The notes under the pieces: generated by a model
Databases searched by the model: none
What the model saw: only the letters and a program-made list of their open reading frames with translations
Told to the model about the DNA's origin: nothing
NCBI RefSeq assembly: GCF_009711405.1
Contig: NZ_SMLW01000676.1
Span: 1 to 64,000, forward strand
DNA from: Fulvivirga kasyanovii
GTDB lineage: Bacteria > Bacteroidota > Bacteroidia > Cytophagales > Cyclobacteriaceae
Length of the DNA stretch: 64,000 nt
Direction: 5' to 3'
Translations under genes and position numbers: made by a program
Shown: piece after piece, positions 36,245-44,048 of the stretch
Layout of the letters: every line of letters begins with the position of its first letter
Numbering within the stretch: position 1 is the first letter of the stretch

Positions 36245-37017
36245 CAGGCGGTTTTCAGCTTTTTATAGTTGTCAATGAAATTCATGATGTCTTTTGTGCG
36301 CGTCACATGCGGCTCACCTATAGTCTCCGGGTGAAGGCCGAAGACCTTTGTAGCAGCATATACTGCTTCGATCTTTGGAAAGCCCAACTCCAGGTAGATT
36401 TTTAATGCCTCCAGGTCTGCCGGTTTTTCTTCCCTGGTCGGAAGGGTAAAATGTGCCCTTTCATGGAGCAGGATAAAAAAGCGGATCGGGATCGTAAATT
36501 GCCTGAACAACTTTTGCGATACCTGGTGCCTGCCGGTTGCCCGGTGCGTTCGGGCTGGTGTTACCATTGTTCGACCGATAGCATCTGTAATCTCCGGCAG
36601 GTAGTGAAGCAGGAACTCGGCATCCCTGTCCTGGTGAAACCCGGTTCGAGCATAGCCTGCCCGTTGTGCAAACTTTTGAGCAAACTCAATGAAACGGTGC
36701 ATGTCAGGCTTTGCCCAGAGCTGGGCAGGGGGCATAGGCTCCACTTCAAACTTTTCAATAGAAAAGCCTTCGTCATCGTCTGTTTGCTTGTTGTAGATCT
36801 CTACCTCTAGCAGCTCCGGGGACAGGGGCATGGGAATCTCTATTCCCCGAAAGGCAGTACCGTCGGTAATACCTTTAAAAGCTACCTTTCTACGGAAGTA
36901 ATGGGTATTCGGTCTTGTGGGATCGTAGGCGCGGATACCAACGGCTACCGGCATCCAGGCGGCAATGCCAAGCCGGATCACAAAACGTTTGCCTTTTGAT
37001 GGAACTGGGATGATCAT
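36244..37017 (-). CDS. Protein with C-terminal HExxH metallopeptidase-like region
   Basis: The 257-residue product has a beta-rich N-terminal 95 residues and a helical C-terminal half with 'FILLHERAHF' near residues 180-187. 'KPADLEALKIYLELGFPKIEA' follows about 10 residues later, an arrangement like HExxH proteases with an Asp/Glu third ligand. There is no signal peptide or TM. It overlaps its neighbours by 4 bases and 1 base. A maturation protease or a structural protein derived from one are both possible. Confidence 0.65.
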   Translation of the reverse strand: MIIPVPSKGKRFVIRLGIAAWMPVAVGIRAYDPTRPNTHYFRRKVAFKGITDGTAFRGIEIPMPLSPELLEVEIYNKQTDDDEGFSIEKFEVEPMPPAQLWAKPDMHRFIEFAQKFAQRAGYARTGFHQDRDAEFLLHYLPEITDAIGRTMVTPARTHRATGRHQVSQKLFRQFTIPIRFFILLHERAHFTLPTREEKPADLEALKIYLELGFPKIEAVYAATKVFGLHPETIGEPHVTRTKDIMNFIDNYKKLKTA

Positions 37018-37430
37018 ATGACCGGCTGTTGTAGTTTAAGTTGTTGGCTCTTCCTGAACTGGGTGTAACCCAAGGCGACAATGCCCACCACGATCACACC
37101 TCCGACTATCAGCATGGTATTGTCTTTCTTCTTCGGCTCGTCCGGGTCTGCATAATGCACGCCCTGGCCCATTGAAACTTCATAGTCGGATGGTGCTTCT
37201 TCTTTCTTTTTGAAAAGGCCGGTAATGTTGTCTATTGTTGATCCGAGATTGCCCGAACCAAGCAGGCTGGCAATGCCCTGGCCGACTTTGGTTTTCTGCC
37301 CGCTGGCTTTTCGCTCTGCTCGTTTAGCCTGTCTTCTGGCTTTTGCTTTTTTGCCAAAGCCCAGGAAGTTGTCATAACTGTCATCTTCGGGGTCACGGGA
37401 AAGCAAAAATTCCATTTCTCCTGTAATCAT
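37014..37430 (-). CDS. Basic protein with C-terminal TM segment
   Basis: The 138-residue product has an acidic start, a strongly basic Lys/Arg patch (about 27-48), a Gly/Ser segment and a C-terminal TM segment ('TMLIVGGVIVVGIVALG', about 104-121) with a short basic tail. The same plan (charged N-terminus, linker, C-terminal TM) recurs in four other products of this operon (37684, 38220, 38655, 39238). Confidence 0.7.
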   Translation of the reverse strand: MITGEMEFLLSRDPEDDSYDNFLGFGKKAKARRQAKRAERKASGQKTKVGQGIASLLGSGNLGSTIDNITGLFKKKEEAPSDYEVSMGQGVHYADPDEPKKKDNTMLIVGGVIVVGIVALGYTQFRKSQQLKLQQPVI

Positions 37431-37441
37431 CTGTTTTCTTT

Positions 37442-37669
37442 TTATAGGGTGTATAAAATCCTTAATGTTGATCCGTTCACCTGGTAAGGGATCGCCTGTT
37501 GTCCTTTGCCGATAAAAGGGTAGGACTTGGCTTGTCCCGGCTCCAGAGGCACACCATTGACTGTTGCGGTTTGCGCTCCTGTATTTTTAATTGAAGCGAA
37601 CAGAAAGCCTTCGGGGATCTCCCCGTCAGCATCAAAATCCTGTTCTATAGTTTTTGCGAGTATAGCCAT
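37442..37669 (-). CDS. Small beta-rich protein, 75 residues
   Basis: The product is soluble, with alternating hydrophobic positions and Gly/Pro turns ('IKNTGAQTATVNG', 'YPFIGKGQQAIPYQVNG'), consistent with a compact beta-sandwich. It lacks a TM segment in an operon where most products have one, so a vertex, spike-base or minor capsid role is plausible. It lies 11 bp from its downstream neighbour. Confidence 0.65.
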   Translation of the reverse strand: MAILAKTIEQDFDADGEIPEGFLFASIKNTGAQTATVNGVPLEPGQAKSYPFIGKGQQAIPYQVNGSTLRILYTL

Positions 37670-37683
37670 CGTTGTTTTTCGTT

Positions 37684-38208
37684 TTAGCTCACTGGCTGTT
37701 GTTTGAAGCGTTGAACTACTTTTACAAGCACTACGACACCTGCTACCACGGCAATCGCCACCAGTATCTTCCTGTTATTTCCTGTTTCCTCCGGCAGTGA
37801 ATCATCCGGATTTAAGTCATCCATTGAGGATGTGGCCGAGCTGGTCACCTGTTGTTTCACCAACTCCTGTTTTGGCTGGGCACGCACGTGTTCGGCTTTG
37901 GGAGTGGCCTCTGCCTGGCCTGTCAATTTTTTGACCGGCATCTTTGACTCTGGCGTTGGGGCTTTCTTCTCCGGGGGCTTTGCAGTCGCTTCTGGTGCAC
38001 TCTTTTTGGAAGAAGATTTCTTTTTGAGTAGCTTTTTTTTGAGCAGCAGGCTTGGCGCCCCAAGGCTGACAACACTTTTGAATAAACCTTTCTTTTTGAT
38101 CTTCCTGCGTAGCTTCTTTAAGAAGTGATCGTACTCAAACTCGTCATCGTAGAAATCTTCTTCTCCGTAAACCCTTAGCTCCAGGGGTGGTTCCATTAGT
38201 TCGTTCAT
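37684..38208 (-). CDS. Charged, disordered protein with C-terminal TM segment
   Basis: The 174-residue product has an acidic first 30 residues, a Lys-rich block (about 31-68), a Pro/Lys/Ala linker that is probably disordered, and a C-terminal TM segment ('ILVAIAVVAGVVVLVKVV', about 148-165). No family is recognised. The acidic-then-basic start resembles that of the capsid candidate in miniature. Confidence 0.65.
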   Translation of the reverse strand: MNELMEPPLELRVYGEEDFYDDEFEYDHFLKKLRRKIKKKGLFKSVVSLGAPSLLLKKKLLKKKSSSKKSAPEATAKPPEKKAPTPESKMPVKKLTGQAEATPKAEHVRAQPKQELVKQQVTSSATSSMDDLNPDDSLPEETGNNRKILVAIAVVAGVVVLVKVVQRFKQQPVS

Positions 38209-38219
38209 TGTATTTGGAT

Positions 38220-38639
38220 TTACTGTTTTAAAATAGGTGCTGAGGCTATCGGTACCTGGCCCGCCACTACCGGAGGCCTGCCTTTCATCTGACTTAGCAC
38301 TATACCGCCTATTACCAATGCGCCTAACACGATCATCATTGTATTTCCACCCATGCCCGCCTGTTGAGGTGCCGGGTTCTTTTGCACATTAGCATAGCTC
38401 TGGGAAGGAGACTGTTGCTGAGGCGGTGGAGTGGTCGGGTTCATCATGGTGTTCTTCATGATCATCGTTTCCACACGGGTACGCTCCGTGTCAGCGCGGC
38501 GCTCATCATTCTTAAGCCTTCTCCGTTCAAAGCGGATATCCCGTTTTTCCTTCTTTCTCTTTTTGCATTTCTTACCGCACAGGAAGTAGAAGTAGTCACT
38601 ATCAGTTTGCCCATTAAGGCCATAGTTGTTTGTGTTCAT
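38220..38639 (-). CDS. Arg/Lys-rich protein with C-terminal TM segment
   Basis: The 139-residue product has a Tyr/Asp start with a 'CGKKCKKRKKEKRD' basic cluster (about 22-35), further Arg-rich helix, a Pro/Gln linker and a C-terminal TM segment ('MMIVLGALVIGGIVL', about 101-115). The basic part could contact nucleic acid beneath a membrane. No family is recognised. Confidence 0.65.
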   Translation of the reverse strand: MNTNNYGLNGQTDSDYFYFLCGKKCKKRKKEKRDIRFERRRLKNDERRADTERTRVETMIMKNTMMNPTTPPPQQQSPSQSYANVQKNPAPQQAGMGGNTMMIVLGALVIGGIVLSQMKGRPPVVAGQVPIASAPILKQ

Positions 38640-38654
38640 TATTCTGCTTTAAAG

Positions 38655-39245
38655 TCAATAAGTCTGTTTATTGAAGGATCGTAAAAAAAACCAGCCCACA
38701 AGCATGGCGATTGCCAGTAAGCCGATCGTTTTGATCATAGCCATTTGCTTTGCCTGTGCCTGGGAGGCTGCGGCAGCATCAGCTACCTCTTTTTCTTTCT
38801 GGGCTTTATAGGCCAGCAGCGTACTCATGGTCTGGGAGCTGGCTTGTTGCTTCATCAGCTTCTTTTTCTGAGCATTGCCAAATAAATTGGCGACAGACCC
38901 AATGGCTCCTGCTATGGCAGAGATGGGGTCACTGCCCACGGTGATCCCGCCACCTCCCATATCGCCTCCGCCAAGGCCTGCAAAGTGATCGAAGCCTTCC
39001 GGGATCACCTGACCGGCCAGCAGCTTCGCCAGTGCCACGGCAAACTTTTGATTGCCTTTTTCAATAGCGGCCATGACTTTGTCAGTAAGCTCTTTGGCTG
39101 ATGGTTTTTCTGCTGTTGTGATACCAAACTTTTGCAGCAGGCTTTTGATTGCAATGGGATCATTGGCGATTGCCACACCTAACAGATCAAAAATGGTCTT
39201 CATCTTCGCTGTCAGGTGGCTTTCCGGCTTGACGATCCTAACCAT
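38655..39245 (-). CDS. Gly-rich helical protein with C-terminal TM segment
   Basis: The 196-residue product has a helical N-terminal domain, a 'GLGGGDMGGGG' hinge (about 90-100), an Ala/Gly-rich segment, a charged helix and a C-terminal TM ('MIKTIGLLAIAMLVGWFFL'). The ATG at 39245 overlaps the upstream stop by 8 bases; a later Met (residue 15) is an alternative start. No family is recognised. Confidence 0.65.
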   Translation of the reverse strand: MVRIVKPESHLTAKMKTIFDLLGVAIANDPIAIKSLLQKFGITTAEKPSAKELTDKVMAAIEKGNQKFAVALAKLLAGQVIPEGFDHFAGLGGGDMGGGGITVGSDPISAIAGAIGSVANLFGNAQKKKLMKQQASSQTMSTLLAYKAQKEKEVADAAAASQAQAKQMAMIKTIGLLAIAMLVGWFFLRSFNKQTY

Positions 39246-39888
39246 TGCCTTTGGCCTTTATAGATACGCCTACCAAAACCCCTGCTGTCAGGGTTAACCC
39301 AAGGATCAATATCATTTGCTCGGGGGTGAACCCGTCTTTTGGCTTCTCTTCCAACGCTACTGTCTGTTCCGGTGTGGTGACCGGCTTCTCGGTGACTTGT
39401 AATTTCCGTTGCCTCATTTCCGACCATACCTGTTGCAGCCTGTTAGCAAGTGTTGTATCCTGTGGGCTTTTATTGGCTTGTTCCAATACTTCTTTATAAT
39501 ACTTCTCAAGCTCGTCAGTATTCATTTTTAGCAGCCTGTCCAAGAGGGTACCTGAAGCTTCTTCATCGTAGTTGCTGTGTGAACAGGAACCACAGTAATG
39601 ATCTTCCGGATTATAGGAAGAGCTGCCACAATAGCCGCAGTAGTTATCATCTTTCTCTTTTTCCAATCGCAGAATGATTTTTCTGTCCGGGTGGTGTTTG
39701 ATCAACCCTTTAATTGCAGGCCTTCCTTTTTCACGGATCACTTGCTTTACTGCCCTGGTCAATGTTTTTACATCCTTCGGAGGTGTTATACCGTAGCTGC
39801 GGACCAGTTGCCGAACACCTGGTGTGTTGCCTTTGATGATATAATCTATCCGCCCTTGTGCCTGGCGCTTTCTTTTTGTCTGTTGCAT
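39238..39888 (-). CDS. Protein with CxxC pairs and a C-terminal TM segment
   Basis: The 216-residue product has a basic N-terminal region with 'GITPPKDVKTLTRAVKQVI', two CxxC pairs ('CGYCG' and 'CGSCS', about 83-101) that could bind zinc, a helical linker and a C-terminal TM ('MILILGLTLTAGVLVGVSI'). It starts 27 bases after the hairpin that follows the capsid candidate. No family is recognised. Confidence 0.65.
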   Translation of the reverse strand: MQQTKRKRQAQGRIDYIIKGNTPGVRQLVRSYGITPPKDVKTLTRAVKQVIREKGRPAIKGLIKHHPDRKIILRLEKEKDDNYCGYCGSSSYNPEDHYCGSCSHSNYDEEASGTLLDRLLKMNTDELEKYYKEVLEQANKSPQDTTLANRLQQVWSEMRQRKLQVTEKPVTTPEQTVALEEKPKDGFTPEQMILILGLTLTAGVLVGVSIKAKGNG

Positions 39889-39914
39889 AGTGAATGGTTT
39901 AGCTGTAAACTAAA

Positions 39915-39947
39915 GCAGCCAAAGCGGGTATGTCCTGCTTTGGCTGC
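39915..39947 (-). terminator. Strong hairpin with T-rich tail just after the capsid candidate
   Basis: GCAGCCAAAGCAGG pairs with CCCGCTTTGGCTGC on the minus strand (13 of 14 positions, one A-C mismatch) around a 5-base loop, followed by TTTAGTTTA. It lies 31 bases beyond the stop at 39978 and before the next start at 39888. As a partial terminator or 3'-end stabiliser it would let the first two genes be made in excess over the rest of the operon. Confidence 0.7.
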
Positions 39948-39977
39948 ATCTGCTACCCGAAAGCATTTTCAGCCTTC

Positions 39978-40841
39978 TTAGCGCCTCTTTCTTATAGGCC
40001 TGCGCAAAGCTGGCTTTGGCCTCGGTTTGGGCTTAACCTTGGCAACTGGCCTTCTGCGGATTACCTTTTTGACTTTCCTGATGGGTCTCGGCGCAACGGT
40101 TTTCTTGCGGGTAAGGTCTATCTGGGGAAGTCCTGTTGTGCGTGGCGCCCGGCTCAGCTCTGCCACATTGTTTCCTTTCAACAAGTTGCCCAGGTTGGCC
40201 CTGGCCTTGATCGTGAAAGTAAACACCACGGTAACGCCATCCTTCACGGTGAGGCGAAGGGAATCCTGCCCGGTCACGTCCATCTCGAAATTGAAGTCAT
40301 CAATTAAGGTCTGGGCGAAGTTCTGTGGTGAGGTGGCGTTTCGGGGTTGGTACACCCGGATCGTGTTCGATCCTGTTGCTGTCCTTCGTGTGATCTTTAG
40401 GACGTTATCAAACTGCAACGGATTGCTCACGCTCATTTTCATACCCGCGAGCTTGAAAGGAAAGGACTTGCTTTCCTCCCGCACTTCCTTGTGCGAGCTT
40501 TCTTCTACCGTTACTGTTACACCTGCGGGTTGGGGTGCTTCTTCGTTGGCACCAAAAATTACCGCTTCCGCATCTGCACCGGAAGTGTTTTTCACCACCA
40601 CGGTAAGGGTTCGGTCGTTGGGGTCTATCTGGCCTATGGAAGTGGACTGGTAGCTGTCATAGTCGTCTTCATAGCCGGATAAGTATTCTACTTCCTCTTC
40701 CTCGTAGTCATCATCGTACGAGTCCTCGTATTCGTAACCTTCCAAACCGGTATCGAAATCGTCTTCGTACTCGTCATAATCATCATACATGTCTTCGGCT
40801 TCCTCTTCGAAGGCCGAAAGCTCATCTTCGTAATCTCTCAT
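39978..40841 (-). CDS. Candidate major capsid protein: acidic N-terminus, beta-rich core, basic tail
   Basis: The 287-residue product has three parts. Residues 1-66 are almost all Asp, Glu and Tyr. Residues about 72-240 form a soluble beta-rich core ('RTLTVVVKNTSGADAEAVIFG', 'NTIRVYQPRN', 'DSLRLTVKDGVTVVFTFTIKA') of a size that fits one or two jelly rolls. Residues 243-287 are extremely rich in Arg, Lys and Pro. It has no TM or signal peptide. It is the first large gene of the operon and is followed by a strong hairpin, as expected for an abundant structural protein. The capsid role is inference; no family is recognised. Confidence 0.65.
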   Translation of the reverse strand: MRDYEDELSAFEEEAEDMYDDYDEYEDDFDTGLEGYEYEDSYDDDYEEEEVEYLSGYEDDYDSYQSTSIGQIDPNDRTLTVVVKNTSGADAEAVIFGANEEAPQPAGVTVTVEESSHKEVREESKSFPFKLAGMKMSVSNPLQFDNVLKITRRTATGSNTIRVYQPRNATSPQNFAQTLIDDFNFEMDVTGQDSLRLTVKDGVTVVFTFTIKARANLGNLLKGNNVAELSRAPRTTGLPQIDLTRKKTVAPRPIRKVKKVIRRRPVAKVKPKPRPKPALRRPIRKRR

Positions 40842-40882
40842 TTTTTGAGTTTTTTGGAATCACTGTTTAGTTAAATAGCCCC

Positions 40883-41035
40883 TTACTTTTTGGAGCTGGC
40901 AGCAGAATCCTTTTTCTGCTTCATTTTCTCTTTGTGCTTTTGCCACACGGGAGCGAGGGCGAAGGTGCCGATGGCCAATCCTCCCAGTAGTGCTCCGGCT
41001 ACAATGCCGATCATTTTCCAATCAGTATCTTTCAT
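40883..41035 (-). CDS. 50-residue single-TM protein heading the operon
   Basis: The frame (ATG at 41035, TAA at 40883) encodes 'MKDTDWKMIG', then a TM segment ('IVAGALLGGLAIGTFAL') and a Lys-rich tail ending 'KKDSAASSKK'. It has the same TM-plus-basic-tail plan as other products of the operon and the same orientation, and lies 41 bp before the capsid candidate. That makes it the likely first gene. Confidence 0.6.
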   Translation of the reverse strand: MKDTDWKMIGIVAGALLGGLAIGTFALAPVWQKHKEKMKQKKDSAASSKK

Positions 41036-41271
41036 GTTTCTATCTTTAAATGCTTCTGATTTCCGGGGTCTTTAAACCGTCTTTGTGATTGCTAAATTGG
41101 CAGCGTTTTAGAAGGATTCCTTGGCCATTTTTTGGCACTTGGAGCAAAATGGCGGCTTTATCGGGGAAATTGAAGAATGGAGAGGGTGAGGCCGGTGGGA
41201 AAAAATAACTTGAAACGAGGCAAAAATTTCCAATAATACTTACATGAAGAGCCTGGTTTACAAGAAAGACA

Positions 41272-41279
41272 TATCTTTG
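41272..41279 (+). promoter_or_regulatory. Possible Bacteroidota -7 box for the ExoVII-like gene
   Basis: TATCTTTG matches the Bacteroidota -7 consensus TAnnTTTG, 34 bases before the start at 41314. No good TTTG -33 box is seen at the expected distance. The 278-base divergent region also must hold the promoter of the minus-strand virus-like operon, which I could not locate. Confidence 0.3.
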
Positions 41280-41313
41280 AATGATAAACTATTGTAGTTC
41301 AAGCTCACATTAA

Positions 41314-42330
41314 ATGAATACTACCGCTTCGGGGGAAAAGGTCGTTGTTTATGATGTATTTACACTATCAGACCTATATCTGGGTTCACTGCACTCAGCC
41401 TTTGACAACACGTCCATTACTTTGCAGGGTTTTTATTATGACAACAAAGGCAAAATGTACGGTAATGACCTTTATTATGACTATCTGCATGACAAGAAAG
41501 ACAACCGGATAACCTTGAGGTTAAACAGTGACATTAAGGCTGCCTTACAGCACGGGGCATTTTATCAGCTTTGCGGATACGTGAACAGAAGCAAGTCCTT
41601 TAAAGATACCTCTTCTATCAGCCTGCTGTTTCATGTCACTAAAATTGAAAAGCATGAAAAGGATGTTCAGCTTATATCCGAAAAGGAATACGACATCATC
41701 AAGCAGCGCTACGATAGCGGTTTGTTTGATGTTGAATCTTTCCTGCTTGGAAAATTAATTGATGAAGAACACCCCTCCATTCTTATAGTTACTGGAAATG
41801 AATCAGTTGTTATGGGTGATTTGCTGGATCAGCTTGGCTATGACCAAAGCCGATACCAGCTTAGTGAGAAGAGGGTGAACCTTACTTCACAGGCAGAAAT
41901 TCGTGAACTTTTGGAAACAGAGTCATCTTATGATCTGCTGGCTATTGTCAGGGGAGGTGGGAGCGGACTGGGTATCTTCAACGAGCTGGAGCTGTGTCGC
42001 TTTATAATCGAGAAGGGCGTACCCTTTATCACTGCTATAGGGCACGAGTCAGACAGAACACTTCTTGAGAAAGTAGCGGATAAGTCGTTTGCTACGCCTA
42101 CTTCCCTTGGTGCGTTCCTTAAAAATATTGTGCGCACTCATGAGGACAGAAATGATGAGATTTATGAAAGGGAAAGGGCAATCGAGGTCTTGGAGCAAAA
42201 TATGACTGCAAAAGTCGAAGGGCTGGAGCAACTTCTTCGTAAGGATAAGAAAGAGATGAACTTATGGAGGCTGGCTGCCATACTTCTGGCTTTCCTGGTA
42301 ATGTATATGTTTTATTTCGTATTGCTTTGA
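41314..42330 (+). CDS. Membrane-anchored exonuclease VII large-subunit-like protein
   Basis: The 338-residue product has an N-terminal OB-fold-like region (about 28-110) and an XseA-type core with 'AIVRGGGSG' near residue 213, 'TAIGHESDRTLL' near 241 and 'FATPTSLG' near 257, the strongest XseA motifs. The long coiled coil of true XseA is reduced to about 40 residues, and a C-terminal TM segment (about 316-337) ends the protein. No xseB follows. It is divergent from the virus-like operon with a shared upstream region. Possible roles are nucleic-acid degradation at the membrane in defence or in control of the operon. Housekeeping ExoVII is unlikely. Confidence 0.8.
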   Translation: MNTTASGEKVVVYDVFTLSDLYLGSLHSAFDNTSITLQGFYYDNKGKMYGNDLYYDYLHDKKDNRITLRLNSDIKAALQHGAFYQLCGYVNRSKSFKDTSSISLLFHVTKIEKHEKDVQLISEKEYDIIKQRYDSGLFDVESFLLGKLIDEEHPSILIVTGNESVVMGDLLDQLGYDQSRYQLSEKRVNLTSQAEIRELLETESSYDLLAIVRGGGSGLGIFNELELCRFIIEKGVPFITAIGHESDRTLLEKVADKSFATPTSLGAFLKNIVRTHEDRNDEIYERERAIEVLEQNMTAKVEGLEQLLRKDKKEMNLWRLAAILLAFLVMYMFYFVLL

Positions 42331-42482
42331 CAGCACTTAAACACCACTATTTCTAACAGACAATGGAGACTTTTTTTCAACACGCTGCTGAAGGCGAATT
42401 TGATACTGGAGGTAAAAATTGAGAACCCGATGAAAGGGAAAGGATATTTTACATATTAAGATAACGCTAAACTAATGACACA

Positions 42483-44036
42483 GTGGCACAACAACGGATA
42501 CGTCATGGTGAATACCTCAAGCTAGAAAAATTTCTGTCCAGATGGTCTTTGGAAAAAGTTAAGCGGCTCACTTTACAGGAATATAGTGACACGAGGAATA
42601 CCGATACTTTTACCTATTGGCTCGAATTTGGATCTGATGAACTTGGGCGGATAACAGGAGTTCATGCAAACAAATTTGGTATATGGAAAAGAAAAAAGGA
42701 CGAGCCATTGTCATCCACATACTTGACCAACCATCAGTATGCATGGTATAGAAAATATGGGAACACTGAAGAGGACGCGTTCTCTAAGGTTTTGTCACTG
42801 GTAATCTTTATCATTGAGTCTGCTCAAACGGGTAATTTCCATCAAATTGACACTGTTGACATTCATGCATTTGTGAAATGGAAACTAGCATTTCTCTATT
42901 CCGGCTTCAAAATACTGCCAATATATAAACAAGGAACCCTTCGAGAAATAGCAAAGCAATTTGAACATCCTCACTATTATTCGGCACTAATATCTGAACT
43001 ACATTCCTTTATTCTGAATAAAAAGGAAAAGGACGAGGACTTTTTTCAATTTGCGTGGAAGCACTACAGACTGGCTACACATGAGATGAAAAGAAATTAC
43101 TATATCATAGGCTCAAAGTATGATTCTGTAGATATGTTCCCCGAAATGATAAGAAAAGGCGTCATTTCCATAGGTTATTTGGAAGGGTATGAGGTGGAGC
43201 ATCTAGTAGGACAATCTCGTCAAAAAATAGACAAATGGCTCAACACTAATGTCCCCAATGATCACCCTCGAATCAAAACTGCAAAAAGGGCAGTAAGTTT
43301 CTTCTTGCAGTTAAGAGAAGGGGATCTTATAGCTGTAAAATCTCATGGACGATATGGGACATTGACTATTATTGGCTATGCACAGGTGAAGAAAATCAAC
43401 GGTAAAATCTATCAATATGACGAAGAATTGAAGCATACAATTTTTGTAGACTTTATTGAAGAGGAAATAAATATTGAGACTGGTTTGAGTTACGGAGAGA
43501 CAATACATAGAATTATCCCGGGACAAAGAGAAGGTCATTTTGAAAAAATATTTGGCAGTTACGCAATCAATGAGCAAGAATCAGACGAGGACGAAGATGA
43601 TGATTTTACCGAAAAAAGCACAAAACCACATGTCAGAAGAACAAATGCATCCACGATTCTTGTAGAACAAGTTCATAGCAAATTGCAGAATGCATTTTGT
43701 AAATACCTGCGACAAAAATTTCCTGCTGACAAAATCAAAATGGAAAAAAAACAGGTAGTAGATGTATTCAGAAAAAGTGGGGATTCAGTATTCTATTATG
43801 AAATAAAACCATATAATTCCGCATTTAGTTGTATAAGGGTAGCACTTGGTCAACTGTTTGACTACTCTTTCTCAATTGATGGTTATGATAGTTTAAAGAA
43901 AAATATCATTGTAGTTGGCCCGAAAGAGCCATTAACTAAAGATTTGGAATTCATAAGCTATATCAAGTCTACTCTAAATATTAATTTTTACTATGAATGG
44001 TTCAATCATAAAGGAAACATCAGCCAAATCTATTAA
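42483..44036 (+). CDS. Putative restriction-like nuclease with C-terminal PD-(D/E)XK region
   Basis: The 517-residue product starts at a GTG, because a stop lies four codons upstream and no in-frame ATG is near. The middle part (about 200-370: 'YYIIGSKYDSVDMFPEMI', 'GDLIAVKSHGRYG') resembles the McrB-type/EVE-like modules that read modified bases. After an acidic linker ('ESDEDEDDDFTEKS') the C-terminal 130 residues carry 'SVFYYEIKPYNSA...ALGQLFDYSF', a pattern common to PD-(D/E)XK effector domains of defence proteins. It may act alone as a modification-dependent restriction enzyme. Convergent with the next gene, 12 bp apart. Confidence 0.7.
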   Translation: MAQQRIRHGEYLKLEKFLSRWSLEKVKRLTLQEYSDTRNTDTFTYWLEFGSDELGRITGVHANKFGIWKRKKDEPLSSTYLTNHQYAWYRKYGNTEEDAFSKVLSLVIFIIESAQTGNFHQIDTVDIHAFVKWKLAFLYSGFKILPIYKQGTLREIAKQFEHPHYYSALISELHSFILNKKEKDEDFFQFAWKHYRLATHEMKRNYYIIGSKYDSVDMFPEMIRKGVISIGYLEGYEVEHLVGQSRQKIDKWLNTNVPNDHPRIKTAKRAVSFFLQLREGDLIAVKSHGRYGTLTIIGYAQVKKINGKIYQYDEELKHTIFVDFIEEEINIETGLSYGETIHRIIPGQREGHFEKIFGSYAINEQESDEDEDDDFTEKSTKPHVRRTNASTILVEQVHSKLQNAFCKYLRQKFPADKIKMEKKQVVDVFRKSGDSVFYYEIKPYNSAFSCIRVALGQLFDYSFSIDGYDSLKKNIIVVGPKEPLTKDLEFISYIKSTLNINFYYEWFNHKGNISQIY

Positions 44037-44048
44037 GGGACTCACTAA

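Noticed and set aside
40027..40653. 208-codon plus-strand frame opposite the capsid candidate
   Set aside because: It is an antisense shadow of a GC-richer gene, with no start context and no motif.
27398..41035. An ordinary tailed prophage or a contractile injection system
   Set aside because: No terminase, portal, tape measure, tail tube, sheath or baseplate protein is encoded, and most products are small single-TM proteins.
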